Below, piece by piece: positions 10,928-21,037 of a stretch of 64,000 nucleotides of DNA. Numbering within the stretch: position 1 is the stretch's first letter; each line of letters opens with the position of its first letter. The stretch comes from Neoscytalidium dimidiatum (Eukaryota > Ascomycota > Dothideomycetes > Botryosphaeriales > Botryosphaeriaceae): NCBI GenBank assembly GCA_037367355.1, contig CM074702.1:1364001-1428000 (forward strand), in the 5' to 3' direction. Made by a program: the position numbers and the translations under genes. A model generated the notes under the pieces. That model did no database searches, was not told where the DNA came from, and saw nothing but the letters and a program-made list of their open reading frames with translations.

Positions 10928-13900
10928 AGGCCTGGACGTGCTACATGCTTGATGCATATCCGACAAAGGCATCACCAAGTCTTGCTCGATGCAAACTTGC
11001 ACGCGAAAAAGACGCAGGAAAATTTTTCTGAACTATCCACCATCACATTTGTGCATAGCATCTCGACCTTCGCTTGATACCCCCTTGGGAGAAAAAAGAC
11101 TTTCGCTACGGTTTTTGCTTCTATAGATACCCCTTTTCCTACTCGTCCGCTCGCTTTCTTCGATGTACAACTTTTTTTTTTGTTTTTTTGGTTATCTTTT
11201 GCATCACCAAAAAAAAAAGACTCTCGCTAGATACCCGGCTTGTCCTTTCAGCACTGTACCTGAGCTTTAGCGCATTGCATTGCCCGGCATTGTTTATCAT
11301 TATTTTATTGTTTGATCTTCTGGGATTGGGAAAGATCTGTCTAGTTTTTTTTTTTTTTTTTTCAACATGCATTTTCTGGTTGGGCTCGGTTTCGGTTTCC
11401 TGGGAGTTCGTCATTCAGGGCAAAGAGCGGCGTTGGGACGATTGAGATTTGCATGTATGCACGTATGCATGATGGCGGTATCGTTTGGTGGAGATTTGGT
11501 TCCAAATCTATGTTTAGACATGTACTGGGCTTCTTGGGCTTTGATTTGAAATGCTATGGAAGACGTTTTCCCTCAACGCTACTTGTGGATGGTGGCATCA
11601 CCACGGCTCTTGGACGTCGACTAGACCTCAACAAGAGAGCCGGAGACCATCGCCTGGAGGCCTTGGTGCCCAACTTTTTCGTTTCACCTCACAATTCTGT
11701 TGTTCTCGCCTGTTCCTGCAATCAGCGGTACCGCAAACTAGAGTCTTCGGGGGGGTAGCAGGGCGCGGCTCGGAATTTCCCACGACTTCCTTCCTATTGC
11801 GAGAAGTCGATCTCCCATTTCCACCCCCGCGAAAGGGAGCAGCTCCCGTCTTTGCAGCCTGCGATGCCGAGTCATCTCCCATGCTTGCCGCCGTTCCGAA
11901 GGGGCGGAAAGCACAGATCTCGTCCGCTATTCACAGTCGGGGTGAGGCTGGGCTGAGGCCAGCGTTCCCTTCCGCAACACCATCCCTGCGCCATGCACGT
12001 AAGTACATACCCTCTTTGTCCGCTCACCGCATCCTTCGAGAGGGGAATTTACCACAGGCGCGGAACCGCACCCAGCTCGATGCGGCGGTGCGGCCAGTTC
12101 TGGTCCGATTGGGACGAGTCAGTGCGGCGCTGTCGAAGGATTCACCTCCTGGCTTGATGATCCTTCTTCCTGTGAGCGCCCGCGCCGTCGTCGCCGCCGC
12201 TCGCCGCCACGCGCCTGACCACCCTCCCACCCATCATGGCGGAGTTGCGAGGCTAAGCACAGCACAAATCCGGCCGCCTGCCCCATCTGGCTGCCTGTGG
12301 TGCCGCCCTTCTTTTTGTGCCCTCGCTACACAAGAAGACGCACTCCTGCACTTCGGCGCCTGTTCCGCTGTTCTCGGGCCCGACATGAGGAGACGTGAGG
12401 CGGTGCTGCTTGCTCCTCAGGCTGCTCAGGCTGCTACATCCACCGCCGCAGGCGGCAAAGCAGAACCCGCCCAATCGTCTGCGCGATAATGCTCCGCTAC
12501 ACAGCCGAGTGGTCGACAAGCGGGAACTCCCGCACCACCTTCTCATCAACCTGCAGCGCTTGTGTGCATGCTACTTTGCACGCGCCCAGAAATAGAACGC
12601 TAAGCATTCTGCGCTCTTGGTCCTCTTTCTCTGCCCTCGCACGCGCCCACAAAAAGTGGGTTGGTTGCAGTGGAGCAGAGGAGTAGACGAGAGCTGTCAA
12701 ATTTTAGACCTGGGTGAGAAAAGACGGGGCTTGCAGAGGCCAGCTCCTCCCGTTCTTGAGAATGCCATCCCGAGTTTCCGCTTGCAGTATACCGCCGGCA
12801 TGTTCCTTTTTCTGGTGGCTGGGTTGCTCTACCCTGCGGCCCGGAAATAAACAAAAGAAAAAAAAAAGACGGGCGACGTCATCTTCCTCTTCAAAAGCTC
12901 CACGTCAACTGATCGCTCTATTTCGACACTCCGTCAGAAATCACAGCACAGCAAGCAGGCGCATGACAGTTGTCGACGTCACCTGTACGCCCGCACGTGT
13001 GCGTGTGTCCCGAAGCTCGATGACAGCTGCCGCCTGCCGCTCATCACTTCGCGTACACCACTGCCAAGAACACCAGTGCTCCAGGAAGAGACGGTCTGCA
13101 GACTGGACCGAGTAGACGGTACACGAAAATGAGAAGTTCGGCCCGTGTACATCGAGCTCGAAGTCGGTGCGCAAACGGCCGTGCCCCCAAGAGCTGCCTG
13201 TCTGTTTTAGCGTCATCCTCTGGTTTCCCAAATAGACACCTCCGGAAGCTTTACTGGCCAGCTGGCCCGCAAATCCAACGCGAACATGAAACAATCTTCT
13301 GCTCCCCTGCAAACCCCTTCGCCCAAAAGGAAGTGACCACATATCCTGGCCAGGCACCCTGTCGGCACCGTAACTCAGCCTCCTCAGCTCACTACTAGCC
13401 CACACGCCGCACTTCTGTCCGACTCTTACATGGGACGGTCCCGCGCGTCTGCTCCCATGGAAACAGCCAGGTAGACATGGATGTATTTTAGGACAAGGCA
13501 GATTCGCGCTGGTCCCCACTAAATTTCTTTTAGTCGCCCTTGTGGGGACCGGGATGCTATACCGGTAGCCTACAGTCCGTCAGCGCGAAGAAAGCGTGGC
13601 AGCTGCATGAGCTTAATGCTCCGTTCCCCGAAGGATCCTGCGAGGGCCACAACTGCATTGCCGAAACCCCGACATCCCTTCTTCTCAAATGTTCTGACCG
13701 CAAACACTCCAAGCACGCAACCTACTAGCATTTCGAGCCTTTTCTTCATCCGTGTAGCTGAACAGACGCTGCAGGAAAGGCGCATACGCTGCCTCGGGAC
13801 TCGGCCCACGGACGGGCAGGCTCAGCGTGGCGTAGCTCACGTTCGCATGCACCGTCAGTGCTTCATGTGGGGAAACACGACATCACTTCACGCAATTTGT

Positions 13901-15491
13901 CAAGTCGAACGGAAGCTCGACGAGGCTTAGGGTAGAGCTCTCACGATGCCAGTGGGAGGCTCTCATTGGTGTACGGCGCGATCTTTGTGTCCTCCCCGGT
14001 GCGCGTGGGGCGGGTGCGTGCATCAAGCCGCCGAGAGCTCGCACGTGAAAAAAACGTTCGCAACGTACACCATCGATTTGTAGACTGCGTTCGCAAGCGG
14101 ACCGGTCGTAGCCACGTGTGCTTCCCCCAGAGCACGTCCGTGCGGGCATGCTACCCGGCGGTGGGTGTTTGGCGGCACACATGCAGCATCGCGTCGGCCG
14201 GCTGCTTGCATCAGATACAGGTGAGACGCTGCCCTCGGACCGGACGCGCGGGATGGCATGCACGACAGCTGCATATGACATCGTCATTGAAGAATGAATT
14301 GTCCCCAAAAACGCATGCCCGTGCTAGATCTTGGAAGTTAGAACCAGAAAGGAGCAAATCTTGGTTAGTGAGTACGTCCCTCCCCTGCCAACGGTCTAGG
14401 CAAATAACGGCGCTCTCCGCATTTTCCTTCCCCCCTGCCTATGTGGAGGTCGTTATTGCGTCAGAGCAGAGGGTCCAAGGTGCTCCCTGCCCAAATGTCT
14501 CGGGTAGAACCCTTCACTCTAATCTGTATAGGAAAGCATCAGCAACTCCGGACTACCTCAAGAGGAACGCGTATCCAGAGCCAACAGTGCTTTGGTCTAG
14601 CCCTCGGGATTGCCGGGAACCCTCGTGGATCAGAACCCACGTTCACGGACGTTGTCGACGAAGCTTAGCAGAACTCAGGAAACACCCTTTCCGGAAAGGA
14701 ATAGCCTAGAGTTTCAGGCTCAGCACTGAGAGAGAGGAAGGGGGTGGAAAAAAAAAAATCGACGAGGCAAGCTTTTCACTAAAGTCTCAAGGCGCCCTCC
14801 CCCCCTAATCATCTCCACAAGGTTGGTGAACAGGCAACTATTAGATAGGACCAGTCACTAGCACGGCCGTTGAAGGAAGGTGACATACGCCAGAATACTC
14901 GGGGTCGCCGTTAGGGCCCGTCTCGTGCCGTTGGCCGGGCCCGTTGACGGCCAATGAAACAGGACCGGACCGACTCGAAGGATTGGCTTCGCCCTACTGC
15001 CCTCGAAACTATGTAAGTGAGGGCAACGGCGTGGCGAAGCTGAGACATTATAAGTCGGTGAATCTCGGCAATTGTGCGGTGATATCGGCAATCACCATCA
15101 ACTCTTCCAGTCCCGACGAGCAAAGGCCGTTTTGAAGGTCTGAAATTCTGCCTCATCGGAATGTCGAAGAGCCTTAATTCGTATCTGTTTAGATGTATAG
15201 ACGGAGGGCATCAATTTGGCACATTTAGATGAAATGAAAAAGAGAGTAAATTATTAGCCTCAAATGCTCCGGGCAGAATAATGAGACCTTCTGCATGAGT
15301 AATGAGCCGGGCCTCCGATATCTTAACCTCAACGCAATGAGAGGTTCCTCTGAATAATTGAATCAGGCACGTAAGCGTCCAACGACCTCTGCAACATCTC
15401 CATCACCACGGCCGCTCCCATCAAACAGGTTGAGCTTCTCCCTCCAGCAGCCCGAAAGTCAGGGAATACGTCTCTCCCATCCGCAAGATCA
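10928..15491. other. gene-free 4.6 kb interval
   Basis: This is the longest stretch without a supported gene. The first 500 bp (likely 3' UTR and downstream DNA of the Myb-like gene) carry T tracts at about 11170-11190 and 11345-11362. A 312-codon frame at 11551-12489 has the composition of GC-rich noise and no domain. A perfect 9-bp inverted repeat lies at 13511-13550. The part at 15130-15380 is AT-richer. I see no transposase, reverse transcriptase or tRNA. Confidence 0.55.
13511..13550. repeat. inverted repeat, nested hairpin
   Basis: GGTCCCCAC (13511-13519) is followed after 22 bases by its exact complement GTGGGGACC (13542-13550). Inside it, ACTAAA and TTTAGT form a second small inverted pair. 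It could form a cruciform in DNA or a stem in RNA. Confidence 0.7.
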
Positions 15492-17136
15492 CTACCTCAC
15501 CACCTCCATCCTCCCCGCCCGTTCCTCCTCCTCCACTACTATAGCCCTCAAATGAAACCGACTCCTCCGCCTCAGCGCCGGTCCCCACGTCCAAAACGCC
15601 CACGGCAACGGCGCCAACGCCACGGCCACGAACCCCAGCAAACTCGTCCCCCACTGCGTCCCCAGCGCCGCGTACAGCCTCGGCGCGAAGAGCGGGAACC
15701 CGGCGCCGAACAGGCTCCGCAGCACCGCGTTCGCCGCCAGCGCGCTGGCCGCGTAGGTCCGGCCGTAGCAGTCGGTCAGGTAGGCGGTGATGGCGAGGAA
15801 GAGGGAGACGAAGCCGGCGCCGAAGGGGACGCCGGCCGCGATGGGCACGGCCCAGTGGTGCGCGGGCCCGGAGGACCAGGCGAACCACAGGATGCCGATG
15901 GGGATGAGCCAGGAGAGCAGGATGAGGTGCGGGAGGCGGGCTTCCGGCGGGGAGAAGGAGGGAGGGGAAGGGGAGGACGAGTTGCGGAGTTTGGCGGCAT
16001 AATGCGCGTGGACGCGGTTGATGAGAGGAGACGAGGCCGTCGCGATGGCCATGCCGATGCCGATGCCGAGAAAGGAGAGTCCGGACATGCCGGGGCTCCA
16101 GTGGCGGGTTTGCGAGAAGACGATCGGATACGCTGTAAAGTCGAGGTACAGGATCCCGTAGCAGAATGCCATGTACAGGGACAGAAGGAAGAGTATGGGT
16201 TCGGTGAAGAGCATAACCCATGGTCTCGTGAGAGTGACGTAGTAGTCAACCTTGGGCGTATCTCCAGATCTGCCGTCACCCAGGCGGGCACGCTTTTTCT
16301 GTAAGATCACCGGTGCATATGTTTCCGGCAGTAATGCAAGCATTGCGATGTATGAGACACCGCTGAAGATGGCAACGATCCAGTAATCCCTATACTACAT
16401 AAGACTTCATACGTTTGTACATGATGTGATCGACTGCGTACCATTGCCATTGACTGTATTGTGCAACAAATCCTCCGACAATTGGAGCAATGACAGGACC
16501 CAGAAAGCTTGCTGCGGTGAACAAGGCTAATGGAACAGATCTATGGCTGGTGGGCCACATGTCCGTGAGGCTACCACCAGAGTTCGTAACTGAGAAGCAG
16601 TTAATGTCATACCGAATATTGTTAATCATACCACATCCATCCCACTCACCGGTTGGAGAGCCAAAGAAACCGCAAAAGAAGCGAAACAGCAAGAGCGCGG
16701 CAATGTTCGGAGCCACTGCGCATGCCATATTAAATACCAGGAAGAGCAACAGAACAGCGCGGTAGATAGGGTTTCTTCCCCAAACTTCAGACAAAGGGCC
16801 GAAAATTAACGGACCACTTGCGAAGCCAAGCAGGAAGGTCGTGACGCCAAGCGTTGCTACTGTTCTTGAGCAATTGAAGCTTCGTGCCACGTCTGTCACC
16901 GCTGCGGTATGAATGCTTGAACAAAAGCCGATGGTTGAGGTCATAGCAACAATAATGACTGTATAAAGCCATTTCGTACTAGGTGACCAGGACATGGGAT
17001 CTTCTGTCTCATCAAGTTTTAAGCTTGAAGCGTCAGGGCGCTCCTGTAATGCATTAGGATGATTTTCGGAGAACGATGCAGCTGCTGATTCCAAAGAAGT
17101 AGCAGCGGTTTCTTGGGTATCGGAAAGGCCCATCAT
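15492..17136 (-). CDS. MFS transporter, DHA1 (drug:H+ antiporter-1) type
   Basis: Model: complement(join(15492..16389, 16442..16589, 16650..17136)), 510 aa, a proton-coupled plasma-membrane exporter by family. A polar N-terminus of about 60 residues leads to DPMSWSPSTKWLYT, a typical entry to helix 1. The DHA1 motif-A region GPLSEVWGRNPIY follows helix 2, and helices continue with ALLLFRFFCGFFGSPT. After the junctions come LALLPETYAPVILQKKR (end of the first six helices), the cytosolic loop and six more helices (for example YGILYLDFTAYPIVF and GFVSLFLAITAYLTDCYG). Introns of 60 and 52 nt close in phase; the 60-nt intron is stop-free. The start lies 150 bp downstream of the next gene on the same strand, which leaves little room for a promoter. 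The substrate cannot be told from sequence. Confidence 0.92.
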
Positions 17137-17288
17137 GCACTCGATAGTTAGTCAATTAGGGTGAATGGCTTGGTTGAGCATCATAAGAAGCGTCGAAGTT
17201 GATGTTGTCCTCGCATCCAGCTTCCGAATGCGGCATAATATGGGGCACACGCCCTTTGACACCTGCAGTGGAAATCCGTTGCCACGGA

Positions 17289-19430
17289 TCATACCCGAAT
17301 TTGGCAACGCGACAGCATGTACGACATGCCACCATCAGTCACCTCATTTCTGCTCTTGATGGCGGGCGGCTGCGGCCTTTCCCAAGCTCGGTCATATGAC
17401 GAAATGTCTCGCAATCTGGGGTTGTGTTCGAAGTGTTTCTTCTGCCCGTGCAAACCGTTCCAGACATTCTCACCGCGGCGCTGACGTTTATCGCAGTCTT
17501 CGAGGCGCTCAGCGAGATCGAGATCAAGGGTGCAAATTTCATTGGCAACTTCTTCATGACCTGCGAAGCAAGACAACGAAAGGGCGAACATGCGATCCGT
17601 TTCCTCCTCCTGTCCGCGACCCTCAAGAGAGCTAAGAGCAAGTGCTCGATACCAGTACGCACGCGCAACATCCTCAATGCGAATGAGGTTAGGGCTATCG
17701 TCATCAGCGACCCGAGCGGCTGTGTGCTTCGTCATCCACTCTATCATCGGTCCACGCTTGGCGACGCCGCTTCGAGCACCTGGAAAGTCGCTGTAGTCGG
17801 GCATGTTGGTAATCATAGTTGCTAGTCGTAGCGCACTGTCTGCACTTTCAAATGCATCCTCAAAAGCGTCCGAAAAAATACAAGAGAGGGACCTCTTTAG
17901 GCTGATGCGAAACATAGCGGCGCACATTTCCATTTGCTCCTCTTCGGTGATGAAAATGGAGTCGAGCATATCGCCGACCATATCTTCGTCCATTTGACGA
18001 GCATTAGAAGCATCGAAGAAAGATAAGATGCTCATTGACCAATCGCAGTAAGAGACAGCGATGCTGTAGTTTCCAACCCGGATATAAGCGTCCGTCGTGG
18101 TGAGGATCTCGTTGATTGTGCGCAGCACATCTGCAGAAGAGAAGTGTAGTCTCATCATCTGCTTCACGGCGTTCTGTGCATTGGCATCGCTGGCACCCGT
18201 GATGGTAACCTGAGATAGCTGTCGAAGCTTGGTGAGGGGGTCCAAGAGGGCTGCCTCCCTGCGCTTGGTGGTTGCAGCAGATTCGCTCTCTTTCGGAGCG
18301 CTTAGAGAAATTGTGCATACAAGGTCTTTAGCACGGAAGATACCATCGGTTCTATACTTTCCAAGATTGACGAAGAAATCACGAAGCTCCTCGACCAAGA
18401 AGACAAAGTAGTCGGTTGGCCTTTCCTCATCCCTGCCGTTTGGTGGGGAGAAATTAATGCGCATCACCTCGCTGGGGACGGAGACTTGGCTCTTCGCTCG
18501 GCCCAACCAGATCGGAGGATCTGGCAGGTTGCGATCACCACCGTCCTGCTTTTGATCTACCGTCTGCTTGAGGCGATCCGTATCGCGTTCCACGATCACG
18601 AACTTGTTTCCCCTACCCAGAACCTCGCGGGCCTCCTTGTATATCTGCTTGTTGGCACGCAGTATGGCTGTTTGCAAGTGCCATTCGAAGCGAGCCGGCT
18701 TGTGGTAGATGATGCCGGTGGGCTGTTGCTTTGTGTAGTCGGCGCAGAGCAGGTAGTTGTAGATTTGGTCTCGTATCTCTCGAGGGACTTCGAGGAAAAG
18801 GCAGCGGTCTTCGGGAGGTACTTCCGGGTTCACATCCTCCCATTCCGAGTCGTCAGCCCCTTCCCACTCTCCTTCGGACTTTGCCCCAGTCTTAGCCTTA
18901 GCCGTAGCGTCAGCGTCAGCAGCAGCTAACAGTTGGCTGAATTCGACTCTTGCAGCCTTCCTCTGCTCTGCCGGATCCTCGGTAAACTGGCCTACATCAA
19001 GATCATTAATAATTAAAGTGGGAATGAGTGGTCTTGCTTGCTCACCTGTTACCGGATCAGGCATCAGCAGCGCACCAGTTGCCCGGATTTCGTCACCCAT
19101 ATCGATCGGGCTGGTAGATCCACCCATGACCCTAGCAACCATGATGCCAGAGCGATCAGTGAGCATTGCATGGGCCATGCATGTGCGGCTGATGACGTCT
19201 TCAAAGGCATCCGCTGCTTCCTCATCCTGGTTATCAAGCTTCTGAAAATCGATCTGAAGCAGCATGAAGCGAGTGCGGTGGACGAAGTCCCAGAGACAGT
19301 GCAGAGTATAGTGAGAGTTCCGTGGATCATGCACGTCAAATCGAGGATGTCTCTGGATGGCGATGATGACCCTCTCAAGCCGGTCGAGCAGGCACCTCGC
19401 CGTGAAAGATGAGTTCGGTGTGATGGGCAT
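17289..19430 (-). CDS. hypothetical protein with F-box-like LPxEIRxxIYxYLL motif
   Basis: A single long frame of 713 aa from the ATG at 19430 (MPITPNSS). The frame opens 52 codons further upstream, but that part is Arg/Ser/Leu-rich and unlike protein. Around residue 240, after an acidic WEDVNPEVPPEDR stretch, EVPREIRDQIYNYLL resembles the F-box-like or 2EXR-like N-terminal motif of many fungal proteins of unknown function. A conserved-looking region with HKPARFEWHLQTAILRANKQIYKEA follows, typical of the same group. The C-terminal third is helical with TPR-like spacing (AYWYRALALSSLEG). A 54-nt segment at 18992-19045 has all marks of an intron; removing it gives 695 aa. Function unknown; a substrate adaptor role is only suggested by the motif. 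Confidence 0.8.
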   Translation of the reverse strand: MPITPNSSFTARCLLDRLERVIIAIQRHPRFDVHDPRNSHYTLHCLWDFVHRTRFMLLQIDFQKLDNQDEEAADAFEDVISRTCMAHAMLTDRSGIMVARVMGGSTSPIDMGDEIRATGALLMPDPVTGEQARPLIPTLIINDLDVGQFTEDPAEQRKAARVEFSQLLAAADADATAKAKTGAKSEGEWEGADDSEWEDVNPEVPPEDRCLFLEVPREIRDQIYNYLLCADYTKQQPTGIIYHKPARFEWHLQTAILRANKQIYKEAREVLGRGNKFVIVERDTDRLKQTVDQKQDGGDRNLPDPPIWLGRAKSQVSVPSEVMRINFSPPNGRDEERPTDYFVFLVEELRDFFVNLGKYRTDGIFRAKDLVCTISLSAPKESESAATTKRREAALLDPLTKLRQLSQVTITGASDANAQNAVKQMMRLHFSSADVLRTINEILTTTDAYIRVGNYSIAVSYCDWSMSILSFFDASNARQMDEDMVGDMLDSIFITEEEQMEMCAAMFRISLKRSLSCIFSDAFEDAFESADSALRLATMITNMPDYSDFPGARSGVAKRGPMIEWMTKHTAARVADDDSPNLIRIEDVARAYWYRALALSSLEGRGQEEETDRMFALSLSCFAGHEEVANEICTLDLDLAERLEDCDKRQRRGENVWNGLHGQKKHFEHNPRLRDISSYDRAWERPQPPAIKSRNEVTDGGMSYMLSRCQIRV
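18992..19045 (-). other. probable in-frame 54-nt intron
   Basis: On the minus strand the segment runs ACAG|GTGAGC ... TTAATGATC ... GATGTAG|GCC. It is AT-rich against its flanks, is 54 nt and contains no stop, so both spliced and unspliced messages keep the frame. The spliced junction reads P-V-T-G-Q-F-T. Confidence 0.65.
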
Positions 19431-21037
19431 CTTGCAGCGGTTACAGACACGGGCACGCAGAGATGAGAACGATAGCTGCAACGGTCGACCCAGGAGAGCA
19501 TGGGACGGGTGAAGTAGGGACAGTGGAGATCGGGTTGGATGATCAGAGCTTATCGGACGCGACTCAAACGCGAAACGCGGGCTCAAGGGCCCCTGTCGTC
19601 ATTCCTGCAGGGGCAGGCAGGAACGCGTACGAGACGCGAGTGCACGCTCGCCGCAAGCCGGGCTCCTTCCTTCGACAACGAATATTTGCAAAAGTGTCTC
19701 TTGAGCGCATTTCCGACCGCAGCTGTGCGAACTTGGGGCCATCCAGATAACTAACTTACTCGACTTTTCAACCAAGGCTAGACTACCCGACATTTTTTCT
19801 CATTTTTCGGGGAACAACGGCAACCAATTTCATCTCTCTTCATAGGGCACTTATCGCAGAATTCAGATACGCTTTCATATATGGAGCTAAAGGTTTTCGG
19901 TAGGACAAAGACACGAATTTGCAAGCAGAAAGATGGAACTGAAGTTGGCGAGTTTAGAAGTCGCCAACCCATTCCCAATAGCTCTCCAGTCCGCGGCCAA
20001 GCCATTCGCTACAGTCTTCCATGCCGCAGAAGTCGTCGCACTCCTCGCACCCCATGTCATTGGCAGTGTTTACCGTGGCACAGCAGCAGCAACTGCAATA
20101 CATTCCGGACGCGTGAATGTAGGCACAGCGTACTTTGAAGCAGTTTTCGAACTTACGTGAAGCAAGTGAAGGCTTGAGTATGCCGTTCGATTTAGATGTT
20201 CTTCCTTGATCAGAACTTGGTGGATTATAAAACTAGATGTTGCCTCAGGGCTAATTCATGCTTGAACGAATCCGCGAGATTGTTCAGGATACAACATTTT
20301 CATTGTCTTCAAACGCAGAACACAAGGATTGCGTCCGGTATGTACGCGTCAGATTATTGTTCAATGCTTTCAGAACGTAACCTGAAAAAATATGGCAATT
20401 TTCTCGAGTTGACCTCTCGGACGGTCAAGAACGAAGGGAGAGAAGGGGCGCTGCAGAAGTCCAGCTCCATTGATATTACCGTACGAGCTGAGACACCCCC
20501 GGCAACATTCTTGATACATCGAATGAATGTCCATTATCGCCGTAAGGGCATCTTTCCAACCGTTGAATTTGTAAGCGACCGTATGTATGTCCATCTCTTA
20601 AGAGCATGGAAAGAAAGTGCACAAAGACAAAAGAAAAGAAAAGAAAACCGACAGAGCCTTTCTTCTCATCGCTCTCCGACAAGGTAAGACCGAAAGAGAA
20701 ACGGGATGTCTGAAGGCCTCATCCACTCCTGGACCGTCCCACGGCAACGCTAAGGAGACCCAACGTGGATATGCCCAGCCATTAAGGCTACGAAGCCGAT
20801 GCCGAGACTCTCAGCTGACCCCTTTCTGCCTGAAGTCCGTGAGACTCCAGACATTACATAAGAAAAAGTTCGCTCCCGAGATCATCTCGCGGCAGCGCGC
20901 GCACCTCCGAGGAGCCCGCAGCGCCCAGCGCGAGTCCATCCAGCCGTCGCCGGCTTCGAAGCTTCACCCCCAACTCCACCACATCACGACGGACCTTCCC
21001 GGCAGACGCGGACGCCACAGCACTACAATCACCCACC
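19431..21037. other. intergenic, mostly no gene, includes an uncertain small frame
   Basis: The interval holds the leader of the F-box-like gene, an AT-richer middle (about 19760-20600) and the downstream region of the secreted Ser-rich gene. The only frame I consider possibly real is the cysteine-rich one at 19954-20103, listed separately. An overlapping plus-strand frame (19933-20160, 75 codons) is its antisense and has weaker codon usage. Confidence 0.5.
19954..20103 (-). CDS. small cysteine-rich open frame (possible gene or exon)
   Basis: Forty-nine codons from an ATG at 20103 encode a peptide starting MYCSCCCC and continuing with MGCEECDDFCGMEDC and a Trp-rich end (WLGRGL...WEWVGDF). 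Ten cysteines in 49 residues is far above background, and about two thirds of third positions are G or C, as in the true genes here. The frame stays open upstream to about 20230 and keeps cysteines (NCFKVRC), so this may be the last exon of a longer gene. A perfect GTAAGT donor at about 20154 and a TATTGCAG acceptor just inside the frame offer an alternative splice form. There is no signal peptide in the visible part. No family recognised. Confidence 0.3.
   Translation of the reverse strand: MYCSCCCCATVNTANDMGCEECDDFCGMEDCSEWLGRGLESYWEWVGDF

Noticed and set aside
11551..12489. 312-codon plus-strand frame
   Set aside because: No domain, irregular composition (Arg, Pro, Ala, His), overlapping minus-strand frames of similar quality and no splice or leader context.
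15552..16304. 250-codon plus-strand frame opposite the MFS gene
   Set aside because: Antisense of the transporter exons; Arg/Gly/Pro/Glu-rich noise.
19933..20160. 75-codon plus-strand frame over the cysteine-rich minus frame
   Set aside because: Third-position composition near background; the minus frame fits local codon use better. Both remain unproven.
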